From contig JAUCGA010000058.1 of NCBI GenBank assembly GCA_030377865.1, forward strand, positions 1-34,726: a stretch of 34,726 nucleotides of DNA. The letters run 5' to 3'. Below are positions 8,254 to 15,817 of the stretch, piece after piece (position 1 is the stretch's first letter; every line of letters begins with the position of its first letter). The stretch is from Anaerolineales bacterium HSG25. GTDB lineage: Bacteria > Chloroflexota > Anaerolineae > 4572-78 > J111. The notes under the pieces are model-generated. The model did not search any database. It was given only the letters and a program-made list of their open reading frames with translations, and was not told the DNA's origin. Both the position numbers and the translations under genes were made by a program.

Positions 8254-9081
8254 ATGAAAATTCCTGATTTATTACCAAATAAAGTAGCGATTGTAACCGG
8301 AGCTAGTCAAGGTATGGGCCGCGCCACTGCTTTGACTCTCGCTCAAGCAGGAGCCAAACTGGTTCTGGTGGCCCGTTCTGAAACAGCTCTAAACCAGTTG
8401 GCTGACGAGATAATCTCGGCAGGTGGGGAGGCGTTGGCTGTACCGACCGACGTTAGTCAGCAGGCACAGGTTGACCGCATGCTCACTGTTACCATGCAAA
8501 CATTTGGCCGGATTGATATTCTGGTCAACAACGCGGCATTAATTGACCCTTTTGGCATGGTTTGGGAGACCGACCCCACGGCATGGGAGAGGCTTATGCG
8601 GGTCAACGTGATTGGCCCCTACCTGTGTGCGAGAGCGGTCTTACCGACCATGTTGGCGCAGAACGAGGGGCGGATTATCAACGTTTCGTCGGGGGCGGCG
8701 GTCTCTAATGTTGAGGGGATTAGCGCCTACTGTGCCAGCAAAGCGGCCCTAGAACGGTTTAGCGAGGTGTTAGCCGCCGAGGTCGCGAACACCAACATTA
8801 GCGTGATGATTTTTCGGCCCGGCGTGGTTGAGACCGACATGCAGCGCGACATTCGAGCCATCCCTGCCGAGCAGTTGCCTCTGGTAGACAAGTGGCATGC
8901 CCTGTTTGAGGATGGGAATTTGCGTCCGCCGCAGGAACCGGCCTTGGCGATTTTGTGGTTGGCGAGCAGATTCGCATCCGCAACCAACGGTCAAACGTTT
9001 AATATTGATGAGGACTCATTTCGGGCGCAGTTAACCGCCGATTTGGGCATGTCGATGATGTCGGGGCGGGTGCGTGAATAA
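8254..9081 (+). CDS. SDR-family NAD(P)-dependent oxidoreductase
   Basis: This is a 275-residue classical short-chain dehydrogenase. The cofactor loop is TGASQGMG (15-22), LVNNAA follows at about residue 90, the catalytic Ser lies in INVSSGAA, and Y159xxxK163 lies in YCASK. AAGGAG precedes the ATG at a normal distance. The substrate cannot be read from the sequence. The C-terminus (SFRAQLTADLGMSMMSGRVRE) is somewhat longer than in a minimal SDR. It stands alone between repeats and jetA, with no pathway partners. Confidence 0.9.
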   Translation: MKIPDLLPNKVAIVTGASQGMGRATALTLAQAGAKLVLVARSETALNQLADEIISAGGEALAVPTDVSQQAQVDRMLTVTMQTFGRIDILVNNAALIDPFGMVWETDPTAWERLMRVNVIGPYLCARAVLPTMLAQNEGRIINVSSGAAVSNVEGISAYCASKAALERFSEVLAAEVANTNISVMIFRPGVVETDMQRDIRAIPAEQLPLVDKWHALFEDGNLRPPQEPALAILWLASRFASATNGQTFNIDEDSFRAQLTADLGMSMMSGRVRE

Positions 9082-9152
9082 GATGCTTGGATGAAATACA
9101 GTGTTAACAAAAGTTTGTCAATTTATGAACAACAGAAACGGTGAGATGAAAC

Positions 9153-10598
9153 ATGGATCATGATCAACTAAAAGTAATCCTAAAAAATGCTCCCAGTATA
9201 AAGCTCCTCCGCAGTGATAATGCCCCACTAATTATCAGCTTCCTTGACCTTGAGTTTAAGCAAAAACAACAACTAACCATCCCTCTGACTTTTTTGTCTG
9301 AACGGTTGGACGACTATTTAGAGCTACTCCGTGACGGTCGACCGGGTCTGTATCCAAGTGATCCAGAGAAATATCTTAATGAATGGTGTGACGCGGGTTG
9401 GTTGCGTAAATATTTTCTTGACGACGATGATCCTGTGTTTGAATTAACTCCTGACACAGAGAAGACACTTGGTTGGGTGCAACTGTTGCAGGCTCAAAAC
9501 CATCAATTTATCGGTACAGAATCTCGGTTTTTACGAATTTTCGACCTATTAAAAGAAATTGACAACCGCAGTACTATTGATGTTGAGGTTCGCTTGGCTC
9601 AATTAGAAACCCAAAAGGCCGAGATTCAAGCCGAGATTAACCATATTACTACCACTGGTGAAGTCGAAGCGTTTACTCAAACACAACTTAAAGAGCGGTT
9701 TAACGAGGCTAATGAGGAATCTCGAAGACTTATATCCGATTTTCGAGGAATTGAGCAGAATTTCCGTGACATCACTCGACAAATTCAAGAACGTCAACTA
9801 ATGGCTGGTACTCGTAAAGGCAAACTGGTTGAATATGTTCTTGATGCCGATGACGAGCTAAAAGAGTCTGACCAAGGACGAAGCTTCTATGCTTTTTGGG
9901 AGTTCCTCATGTCTCCCCAACGACAAGACAATTTGCGCGATTTATTGGAGACCGTCTATAACCTACCCGAATTGCAAGAAGTTACCACCCAAGCACCCGT
10001 GTTACGACGTATCAAAACCAGTCTCATCCAAGCCGGAGAGAAAATTGTTCAGTCGAATCATCGACTAGCCGAGCAGTTGCGTCGCATGTTAGATGAGCGC
10101 CAGTTGGCCGAAAGTCGGCGAGTACAAGCACTTATGACCGACATCAAACAACTGGCCTTAGTTAATATCGACCAGCCACCTACCGAACGTGGTTGGATCA
10201 CTTTGGACGGCAATCCAGCCATCAACCTGTCCATGGAACGCCCTCTATGGAAACCGACAGAAATCCCTCATTTTGACCAGAGCGACCTTCAACTTGGCGA
10301 TGATGAGACCCTGAGCATAGACAATCCCGACCTGTTATACAACCCTTTTTATGTTGACCGAGCCACTCTAAAACAACAAATCAACCGCATCCTGCTTCGT
10401 CAACCACAGGTTACATTAGCCGAATTGACAGGGCATTATCCGCTTGAAAAAGGACTGTCAGAACTAGTGACCTATTTTGCACTAGCCTCACAAGAAGCCA
10501 AACATACAATTGATGAAAGTGCTATCGAGGAAATTATCATACCAGTAGATGAAGGCGAGGTCAGATTAACCGTGCCGCGAGTGATGTTTCGGCGATAA
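9153..10598 (+). CDS. jetA: Wadjet system kleisin-like subunit JetA (DUF3375)
   Basis: JetA is the MukF/kleisin-like subunit of Wadjet, a condensin-related complex that recognises and cleaves circular plasmids. The 481-residue length fits the type I/DUF3375 family. Recognisable blocks are LRSDNAPLIISFL near the N-terminus, EKYLNEWCDAGWLRKYF, the FIGTESRFLRIFDLLKEI block, a coiled coil over about 145-215, and SDQGRSFYAFWEFLMSP (about 239-255). The C-terminal part (WKPTEIPHF, YNPFYVDRATL) matches the family tail. The start ATG has only a weak GGTGAG. JetB follows, but 474 bp away instead of being tightly coupled, and no JetC or JetD gene is present. Confidence 0.9.
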   Translation: MDHDQLKVILKNAPSIKLLRSDNAPLIISFLDLEFKQKQQLTIPLTFLSERLDDYLELLRDGRPGLYPSDPEKYLNEWCDAGWLRKYFLDDDDPVFELTPDTEKTLGWVQLLQAQNHQFIGTESRFLRIFDLLKEIDNRSTIDVEVRLAQLETQKAEIQAEINHITTTGEVEAFTQTQLKERFNEANEESRRLISDFRGIEQNFRDITRQIQERQLMAGTRKGKLVEYVLDADDELKESDQGRSFYAFWEFLMSPQRQDNLRDLLETVYNLPELQEVTTQAPVLRRIKTSLIQAGEKIVQSNHRLAEQLRRMLDERQLAESRRVQALMTDIKQLALVNIDQPPTERGWITLDGNPAINLSMERPLWKPTEIPHFDQSDLQLGDDETLSIDNPDLLYNPFYVDRATLKQQINRILLRQPQVTLAELTGHYPLEKGLSELVTYFALASQEAKHTIDESAIEEIIIPVDEGEVRLTVPRVMFRR

Positions 10599-10689
10599 GG
10601 AAATTACTTGGTACCCGATATCTTGATTATAAAAAAGATTTTTTCGACAGGACTACGGCAAAATTGACAGGATTTTTTGCTTGTAATCT

Positions 10690-10851
10690 TCAAAATTTTG
10701 TTGTTTCATTCATGATCTGACATATTGATAAAACCAAAAGCATTTTTTGACAGGATTAACAAGATTGACAGGAATTTTTGCTTGTAATCCTGTCAATCCC
10801 GTTAATCCTGTCAGATATTGTTTTAGTCATGTTGAAACGATAAACTTCTGA
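10690..10851 (-). repeat. Family H dispersed repeat, copy 2 (inverted)
   Basis: Read on the minus strand, this matches 5738-5900 from TCAGAAGTTTATC through ATATCTGACAGGATTAAC to CAAAATTTTGA. The two copies enclose the protease, SDR and jetA genes in inverted orientation. Confidence 0.75.
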
Positions 10852-10867
10852 ATCTTATAAAGAGGCA

Positions 10868-10900
10868 ATCTTCCCGCAAGTTTAAAACTTGCGGGAAGAT
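10868..10900. repeat. Family E hairpin, copy 1
   Basis: ATCTTCCCGCAAG at the left is perfectly complementary to CTTGCGGGAAGAT at the right around a TTTAAAA centre. A related hairpin lies at 24924-24956, where both outer ends have changed from ATC/GAT to ACC/GGT so that pairing is kept. There is no T-run, so it is not a standard terminator. Confidence 0.8.
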
Positions 10901-11072
10901 GATGATACAAACATGACGTTTGCACGGAAAGCCCCAAAGAGCCGATTTTTTTGCTTGTAATCTTGTAAATCTTGTTAATCCTGTCAGATATTATTCTATA
11001 ATTAGCCTAAGCTAAACATCTTGTCGGGTAGTAGGAGGAAATTATCAAATTATACGTACCTGAGGATATTTT

Positions 11073-11663
11073 ATGAAACCAAACGAACCAACTCTATACG
11101 CTCCGGTAATGATAAAACTAATGCAAGGCATTCTTTATCAAGATGACACGACTCATTGGGACATGCTGTTGCATCATCAGAGTGCGGTACGTGACTATGT
11201 CGGCAAGATTGGTTTGGCCTTGTATCTTGACGAAGCAGAGGGATATGCCTATTTGCAACAGTTGGATGAAGAGGCTGTACGAGAGAATTTTGGGCAGGCG
11301 TTACCACGTCTAATCCGGCGGATAAAACTGAGTTATGATGTCACGCTTCTGTTAGTATTACTGCGAGAACGTCTGCAACAGTTTGATACCAGTGACGATT
11401 TATCCTCTCGTTTGGTGATGTCTGTGGATGATATTCGGGAGATGGTGCGCCCATTTTTCCCAGAACAGACCAACGAAGTGCGGCTTCTGCGGAACCTCGA
11501 TTCCAATATCAATCAGTTGACTAAGCTAGGCTTTTTGAAACAGCTAAGCGGCAAACAGAGTCACTTGTACGAAGTGCGTCGTATCATCAAGGCCAAAGTT
11601 TCGGCAGATGTGTTGGCCGAAATAAAAGAGAAGCTACAAACCCATGTTGAGGGGAATACCTAA
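11073..11663 (+). CDS. jetB: Wadjet system KITE subunit JetB (DUF4194)
   Basis: JetB is the MukE-like winged-helix subunit that binds JetA in the Wadjet complex. The 196-residue length and blocks fit DUF4194: APVMIKLMQGILYQDD at the N-terminus, VRDYVGKIGLALYLDEAEGYAYL, RRIKLSYDVTLLLVLLRERL, then VDDIREMVRPFFPEQTNEVRLLRNLDSNINQLTKLGFLKQL and EVRRIIKAKV. The ATG is preceded by GAGGAT. The next genes are coiled-coil membrane proteins, not the SMC JetC, so the complex cannot be complete from this locus. The protein shows no frameshift and looks intact. Confidence 0.88.
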   Translation: MKPNEPTLYAPVMIKLMQGILYQDDTTHWDMLLHHQSAVRDYVGKIGLALYLDEAEGYAYLQQLDEEAVRENFGQALPRLIRRIKLSYDVTLLLVLLRERLQQFDTSDDLSSRLVMSVDDIREMVRPFFPEQTNEVRLLRNLDSNINQLTKLGFLKQLSGKQSHLYEVRRIIKAKVSADVLAEIKEKLQTHVEGNT

Positions 11664-11703
11664 GCCTAGTTCGAGGTAAGTCAGAGATGTCCATAGATAT
11701 GAC

Positions 11704-11752
11704 GTAAATATTCAGCGGAAACCCGATTTCTTTGAGAAATCGGGTTTCTAGT
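11704..11752 (-). repeat. Truncated family B element
   Basis: GTAAATATTCAG followed closely by AACCCGATTTC and GAAATCGGGTTTCTAG matches one end and the central hairpin of family B. About 25 bases between them and the whole other end are missing. It lies just after jetB. Confidence 0.6.
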
Positions 11753-11756
11753 CATG

Positions 11757-11789
11757 AGAGTGGTTCAATCTTAAAGATTGAACCACTCT
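11757..11789. repeat. Family D hairpin, copy 1
   Basis: AGAGTGGTTCAATCTT is perfectly complementary to AAGATTGAACCACTCT. The core recurs at 24858 and 33425 with different but mostly still complementary outer arms. It lies between jetB and the next gene and has no T-run. Confidence 0.8.
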
Positions 11790-11914
11790 GGAACACGCGC
11801 TTCGCAACGATTTAAACTGCGCTTAACGTTTCATTAAATCAGGTTTAACCACAGCCGATTTTAATTGTGATATGATAGCTCCATAAATAAAAATTCACAA
11901 TAACAGGAGTAACA

Positions 11915-12388
11915 ATGAAAAAATTAGGTGCATTTTTGGCGGTAATATTAACCTTAGCTATCTTGTTTATCGTAGCAGTTTTTAGCTTCCTACCTAACGT
12001 AGAGGCTAAACCATCAGTGAACAGTAAACCCGTGACGGCTCCGACGGATAATCCGTTTACTCAGCAGGAGGAGGATTATCGGACACAATTGAGGCAGATT
12101 GATCAAGCATTACAAGACCGTAATGGAACCTATCAAAACCAATTGCAAACATTGAGTTCGCAAATTGCCCCTGCTCAGAGCCAGCTTGATACGCTCAAAG
12201 CACAGGAGCAATCCCTGCTTAATCAAATCAGTGAGTTGGAAGTTACACGAACCAGTCGATTGCAAACTTATGAAACACAGTTGATACCGGCTCGCAATCA
12301 ACATCGGGCACGTTATACAGAGTTGCAAAAACAAATTCAAGAGGCACAAGCCAAACTTACCGAAATTAATACTTTATTAGGGAGGTAG
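11915..12388 (+). CDS. Membrane-anchored coiled-coil protein
   Basis: This is a 157-residue protein with AGGAG seven bases upstream of the ATG. Residues 3-30 form one hydrophobic anchor (LGAFLAVILTLAILFIVAVFSF). The rest is a polar, Gln-rich segment with heptad-like spacing (QLRQIDQALQDRNGTYQNQL...QISELEVTRTS), so an extended coiled coil outside the membrane is likely. It resembles its downstream neighbour in layout and may pair with it. No enzymatic domain is visible. GGGAGG at its very end serves as the ribosome-binding site of the next gene, so the two are coupled. It opens the putative redox/metal cluster. Confidence 0.75.
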   Translation: MKKLGAFLAVILTLAILFIVAVFSFLPNVEAKPSVNSKPVTAPTDNPFTQQEEDYRTQLRQIDQALQDRNGTYQNQLQTLSSQIAPAQSQLDTLKAQEQSLLNQISELEVTRTSRLQTYETQLIPARNQHRARYTELQKQIQEAQAKLTEINTLLGR

Positions 12389-12393
12389 TGACA

Positions 12394-13224
12394 ATGAAAA
12401 GAAATATCGCATTAATCATTTCCGGTTGTTTGACCAGTATAGTTGGTGTATGTATCGTTATATTGATGTTCATTCCTCAAAAGATGACAAATAATGTTGA
12501 AACAGTTGAAACTGTTACGCCTACGTCACCGAATGAGCAGTCACTTGAGCAGGTTATACAGGAACGAGAGGCTACACTAAAATCTCAGGTTGAACAACGT
12601 CAGCAGGATTTGAGCAAGTTAGATGGCAGTACCCAAACGGAAGTGACTCGTTTACAAATCAAGTTGTTTGATTTGCGGAATCAAATTAGTCAGACTGTGC
12701 AAAATATTGAGGCCGCACAAGCTAACATGGCTACTTTACAGCAAAATATCCAACAAGATAATATAACTTATCAGAACGAGTTGAACTCAATGGCCGATAC
12801 AGAGAATCAACTTCAGACGGAACTGAACGGGATAGTTGACCAAGCGGAGCGTGCTTACGCTGAATTACAATCAACTCAGGCTGTGGCTCAACAATACAGT
12901 CATGATGACGACCGTCATGATAACGATCATGACGATGATGACGATCATGATGATGATGACGATCATGATGATGACGATCATGATGATGACGATCATGACG
13001 ATGACGATCATGACGATCATGATGATGACGATCATGACGATGACGATCATGACGATGACGACGATCATGATGACGACGATGATGACGATCATGATGACGA
13101 CGATGATGACGATCATGATGATGATCATGACGATGACGATCATGACGATGACGATCATGACGATGACGATCATGACGATGACGATCATGACGATGACGAT
13201 GACGATGACGATCATGACGATTAA
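12394..13224 (+). CDS. Anchored coiled-coil protein with long His/Asp tail (putative metal-binding)
   Basis: The ATG at 12394 is chosen because GGGAGG ends eight bases before it. A GTG at 12388 would be too close. The 276-residue protein has a membrane segment (about 5-25), a Gln/Glu-rich coiled coil (about 45-165), and then 107 residues made of 85 Asp and 20 His plus one Arg and one Asn, arranged as H followed by two to eight D. The same layout (anchor plus coiled coil) is seen in the gene before it. His/Asp runs chelate divalent metals and are strongly negative, so metal capture or buffering at the outer face is a reasonable inference. The function is otherwise unknown. Confidence 0.75.
   Translation: MKRNIALIISGCLTSIVGVCIVILMFIPQKMTNNVETVETVTPTSPNEQSLEQVIQEREATLKSQVEQRQQDLSKLDGSTQTEVTRLQIKLFDLRNQISQTVQNIEAAQANMATLQQNIQQDNITYQNELNSMADTENQLQTELNGIVDQAERAYAELQSTQAVAQQYSHDDDRHDNDHDDDDDHDDDDDHDDDDHDDDDHDDDDHDDHDDDDHDDDDHDDDDDHDDDDDDDHDDDDDDDHDDDHDDDDHDDDDHDDDDHDDDDHDDDDDDDDHDD
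12901..13221 (+). repeat. Microsatellite-like repeat encoding the His/Asp tract
   Basis: The DNA is a degenerate repeat of CATGACGATGACGAT units that keeps the frame over 321 bp. It leaves open frames in other phases and on the minus strand, which are artefacts. Such a repeat can expand or contract by slippage without breaking frame if changes come in threes. Confidence 0.85.
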
Positions 13225-13241
13225 CAAGGAGCTATAAAATT

Positions 13242-13970
13242 ATGATAAATTGGCAACATTTAACCACATTTGGATTAGTAAGTTTATTCACCACAGGATG
13301 TAATACGGTTTTGGCAGATACGCCATCTCCAACAGCTACTTCACCTGCATCAACAATTATGCCATATTCATCTCCTACATCTTCACCATCTCCTACACCT
13401 TCACCAACACTCTGGTTTACTCCAACACCGTTACCTTCACCGACACCTTGGTCAACGCCGGTAGCGTGGGTTGCACCGACACAACTACCTCTACCGCCAA
13501 CGTTGGCTCCCGTGCCAGTTATACCAGCGTTGACTCCAGTGTCGATCGTATCGAATGTACAAAATATAGCAGGTGGGGCAATTCCGGTGAGTTACTCACC
13601 ACCTGACGACGTGGATGTTTTTGGTGATACAGTGCTACATTGGGAGTTCTACGGTCATTTGGCTGAAGATGAGTTTTTTGACATAAAGATTAAACCGTTG
13701 GGAAATGAAAATTCGGTTTTTGTTGACTGGACAAAGGATAATGAATACCATCTTATTCCTTGGAGTGGTTGGCAAGGTGGCGCGTATACTTGGCAAATCG
13801 GCATCATAAAAGGCCACTTAGAAGGTGATACCAAACATTTTATTTCTGATACGGGTCGTGATAGCAAACCATTTATCATCAAATGGCAAGGTTTTAGACA
13901 TAGCAGTGACGACTCGTCAGATAGTAGTTCGTCTGGCGGTGGCGGCGGCGGTAATTCAGGAGGTTCATAA
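13242..13970 (+). CDS. Probable lipoprotein with Pro-rich linker and Ser/Gly tail
   Basis: AAGGAG lies ten bases before the ATG. The N-terminus (FGLVSLFTTGC, C20) looks like a lipoprotein signal, but the -3 residue is Thr, so lipidation is uncertain. Residues 25-100 are a Pro/Ser/Thr linker. Residues 110-225 form a Trp-rich, probably beta domain (LHWEFYGHLAEDEFFDIKI, HLIPWSGWQGGAYTWQIGI) similar in feel to carbohydrate- or Ig-like modules. The tail is HSSDDSSDSSSSGGGGGG. The sequence of this Ser/Gly tail contains CAGGAGG, the ribosome-binding site of apbE, and the TAA and ATG overlap by one base, so the two are coupled. Confidence 0.7.
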   Translation: MINWQHLTTFGLVSLFTTGCNTVLADTPSPTATSPASTIMPYSSPTSSPSPTPSPTLWFTPTPLPSPTPWSTPVAWVAPTQLPLPPTLAPVPVIPALTPVSIVSNVQNIAGGAIPVSYSPPDDVDVFGDTVLHWEFYGHLAEDEFFDIKIKPLGNENSVFVDWTKDNEYHLIPWSGWQGGAYTWQIGIIKGHLEGDTKHFISDTGRDSKPFIIKWQGFRHSSDDSSDSSSSGGGGGGNSGGS

Positions 13971-14953
13971 TGTGGCACTGGAATAATCATTCTTTCAAAT
14001 CAATGAATACTCAGGTACAGATTCGGCTCTTTAGTCAGTCTGACATGGCCGACGAAATATTACTGGATGTGCAAGAGCTATTTGGTAGTTTTGAGAAACG
14101 GTTATCTCGTTTTGATACAAAAAGTGAACTGTCCCAACTGAATATTAGTACACAGAGGGCATCTTTGGTTAGTCCTACATTGCTGAACGCGATAGAGATT
14201 GCTTTATGGGCCGCTGAAGCGACGAATGGACTTTATGATCCTACGATACTGAACAACTTAGAGCAGGCTGGTTATGACCGTACTTTTGAGCAGGTTGCTA
14301 CTATTTATGCACAGTCCACGAGAGATTATGAACCCATTTCTCCAATAAAAAATATTCAACGGCAATCATTCAGTTTTCGAGAAGTCTCTTTTAATCGGAC
14401 AAATAGAAAAATCCATAAACCAGTCGGGCTACGGTTTGATTTGGGAGGAATGGGTAAGGGCTGGACAGTGGACAGGGCCGCCGACCAATTGCAAGGCGTT
14501 GGGCCTTTTATGGTCAATGCTGGTGGAGATATATTCGCATATCATTCTCCACCGGGTGAGAAGGGCTGGCAGGTTAATTTGATCCATCCTTTCAAACCAG
14601 AAAAATTCTACGCAAGGCTTCATCTTCATCATCAGGCATTGGCAACCTCTACGATTGCCAAACGGCGGTGGCAAAAGGATGGACAAGTTATGCACCATCT
14701 GATTGATCCTCGTACTAAAAAGCCAGCTAAAACAGACGCAATCTCTGTTTCTGTGGTGGCGGAGCGAACAGTATTGGCAGAAATATATGCCAAAGTAGCC
14801 CTGATTTTGGGGGCGAAACGTGGCTTGGCCTATCTGGAACGATTGCCCGGTGTAGATGGAATGATTTTTACAGACGATTCACAACTTTTGTACACGGCTG
14901 GTTTCGGCTTGTTATTAGACCAGCTTGAGTCAACAGGATTTTCAAAAAATTAG
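13970..14953 (+). CDS. apbE: ApbE-family FAD:protein FMN transferase
   Basis: ApbE proteins attach FMN covalently to Thr/Ser of partner electron-transfer proteins. The 327-residue protein has the family blocks FEKRLSRFDTKSELSQLN (41-58), LYDPTI, RFDLGGMGKGWTVDRAAD (155-172), FMVNAGGD, and HHLIDPRTKKPA (242-253). In the usual C-terminal metal-site motif (ADALAT-like) this protein reads AEIYAK (270-275), so Asp becomes Glu271 and Thr becomes Lys275. A similar Glu/Lys variant exists, as I recall, in some Gram-positive ApbE groups. No signal peptide is present. It is coupled to the lipoprotein upstream. No FMN-binding-domain substrate is encoded in the window. Confidence 0.88.
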   Translation: MWHWNNHSFKSMNTQVQIRLFSQSDMADEILLDVQELFGSFEKRLSRFDTKSELSQLNISTQRASLVSPTLLNAIEIALWAAEATNGLYDPTILNNLEQAGYDRTFEQVATIYAQSTRDYEPISPIKNIQRQSFSFREVSFNRTNRKIHKPVGLRFDLGGMGKGWTVDRAADQLQGVGPFMVNAGGDIFAYHSPPGEKGWQVNLIHPFKPEKFYARLHLHHQALATSTIAKRRWQKDGQVMHHLIDPRTKKPAKTDAISVSVVAERTVLAEIYAKVALILGAKRGLAYLERLPGVDGMIFTDDSQLLYTAGFGLLLDQLESTGFSKN

Positions 14954-15244
14954 CTCGTGGTGTCTAGCCAAAACTAATTAACACAGAGTTTCACAGAGAA
15001 AAAGCGATTTATTTTTTCCTCTGCATCTCTGTGAAACTCTGTGTTATGGTTTGTCAGGTCTATCCCGAAGCTATAGGTAACTCCAAGAAAATAAACCTCC
15101 CAAATGTCATGCCCGAATGTTGTTATCGGGCATCCATTTGTATGCAGAATGTGGATTCCCGCTAAAAGCATGCGGGAATGACATAGAGAATTTAATCAGT
15201 TTGGGAGATTTATTTCCTTGGAAATCCCATAATAAGGATTAACA
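14954..15244. other. Gap between apbE and the small Pro-rich gene, made of hairpins
   Basis: Two structures fill this gap. A perfect 20-bp inverted repeat lies at 14980-14999 and 15026-15045 (AACACAGAGTTTCACAGAGA and complement). A 141-bp palindromic element lies at 15082-15222. No open frame longer than about 65 codons is seen, and the one on the minus strand is within repeats. Confidence 0.7.
15082..15222. repeat. 141-bp element with 23-bp terminal inverted repeats
   Basis: The left end TCCAAGAAAATAAACCTCCC and the right end GGGAGATTTATTTCCTTGGA are inverted copies, 21 of 23 positions matching. Inside lie two smaller hairpins, ATGCCCGA/TCGGGCAT and ATTCCCGC/GCGGGAAT. No target duplication was recognised. 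Confidence 0.75.
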
Positions 15245-15601
15245 ATGTCTCGAAGAAAAAGACCTAAATTTACTACCAACGCTAAAATTACTGTAGCCGC
15301 TTTAAGTGTGATGGGATTTGTTGGAGGCTGGAATCTAATTGCTCATGTGGAAAAACCCAGCGAGCCTGAACCGGCACCTCTTCCAACTGCATGGCCTACG
15401 GTTGCTCCCCTATCGGAGATTCCACCAGTACCAACCTTGATGCCGATTAGCATGCCAATACAAGAGGAAGGGCATGCAGTCGGCGTAGAGATTCAGATTG
15501 CTCCAATCCCAACCCTAGCTCCCATCCCGACCTTAGCCCCGCTACCTGATATGCCAGTGATACAGCCACAGGACTGGGGCAATGAAAGCTGGGGATCATA
15601 A
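15245..15601 (+). CDS. Small Pro-rich membrane-anchored protein
   Basis: This is a 118-residue protein with AAGGAT upstream. It has a basic start (MSRRKRPKFTTNAK), one membrane segment at about residues 16-32, and then a tail dominated by Pro, Leu, Ala and Thr (TLMPISMP, IPTLAPIPTLAPLPD) that ends in WGNESWGS. No domain is recognised. Its position between apbE and the cytochrome-b-like gene suggests an accessory subunit of the same membrane module, which is an inference from context only. Confidence 0.6.
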   Translation: MSRRKRPKFTTNAKITVAALSVMGFVGGWNLIAHVEKPSEPEPAPLPTAWPTVAPLSEIPPVPTLMPISMPIQEEGHAVGVEIQIAPIPTLAPIPTLAPLPDMPVIQPQDWGNESWGS

Positions 15602-15613
15602 TAAGACCTGAAG

Positions 15614-15745
15614 AAGGGCTGTTCAGTTCTAATCTATATGGGCATAATCGTGACGCTACAAGCGTCACCTACAGTAATTTTGCTGGAGATGAAACCGTGT
15701 AGGTCACGCTTGTAGCGTGACAAGATGGAGAACTGAACAGCCCTT
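15614..15745. mobile_element. 132-bp MITE with 17-bp perfect TIRs and 9-bp target duplication
   Basis: The ends are AAGGGCTGTTCAGTTCT (15614-15630) and its exact complement (15729-15745). GACCTGAAG occurs immediately before (15605-15613) and immediately after (15746-15754), a perfect 9-bp duplication. A second inverted pair (GTGACGCTACAAGCG-like) lies inside. It encodes nothing and is a non-autonomous transposon remnant. Confidence 0.88.
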
Positions 15746-15756
15746 GACCTGAAGAC

Positions 15757-15783
15757 CTGACAGGTTTCTAAAAACCTGTCAGG
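15757..15783. repeat. Family F hairpin (ACCTGTCAGG type), copy 1
   Basis: CCTGACAGGTTT pairs with AAACCTGTCAGG around a CTAA centre, between the 132-bp MITE and the cytochrome-b-like gene. Related hairpins lie at 18278 and 29071. Confidence 0.65.
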
Positions 15784-15817
15784 GTCATGACCATAAATAA
15801 GGAACAAGGAACAAAAA

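Larger units (their letters stand above)
10599..11072. other. Repeat-filled gap between jetA and jetB
   Basis: No open frame of note lies here. The stretch holds several GACAGGATTAACAGG-type motifs in both orientations (around 10650, 10748, 10787, 10960), the inverted family H copy at 10690-10851, and a hairpin at 10868-10900. JetA and jetB usually sit directly adjacent, so this looks like accumulated repeats that have separated an operon. TAGGAGGAAATTATC near 11030 is a good ribosome-binding sequence without a matching gene. The jetB start has its own GAGGAT. Confidence 0.6.

Noticed and set aside
11860..11880. Promoter for the redox cluster (TATGAT at 11871)
   Set aside because: A -10-like hexamer is present, but I found no convincing -35 box at 16-18 bp.
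12836..13237. Met/Ile/Thr-rich open frames on both strands over the His/Asp repeat
   Set aside because: A repeat of CAT/GAT/GAC codons has no stops in several frames. The products are pure low complexity.
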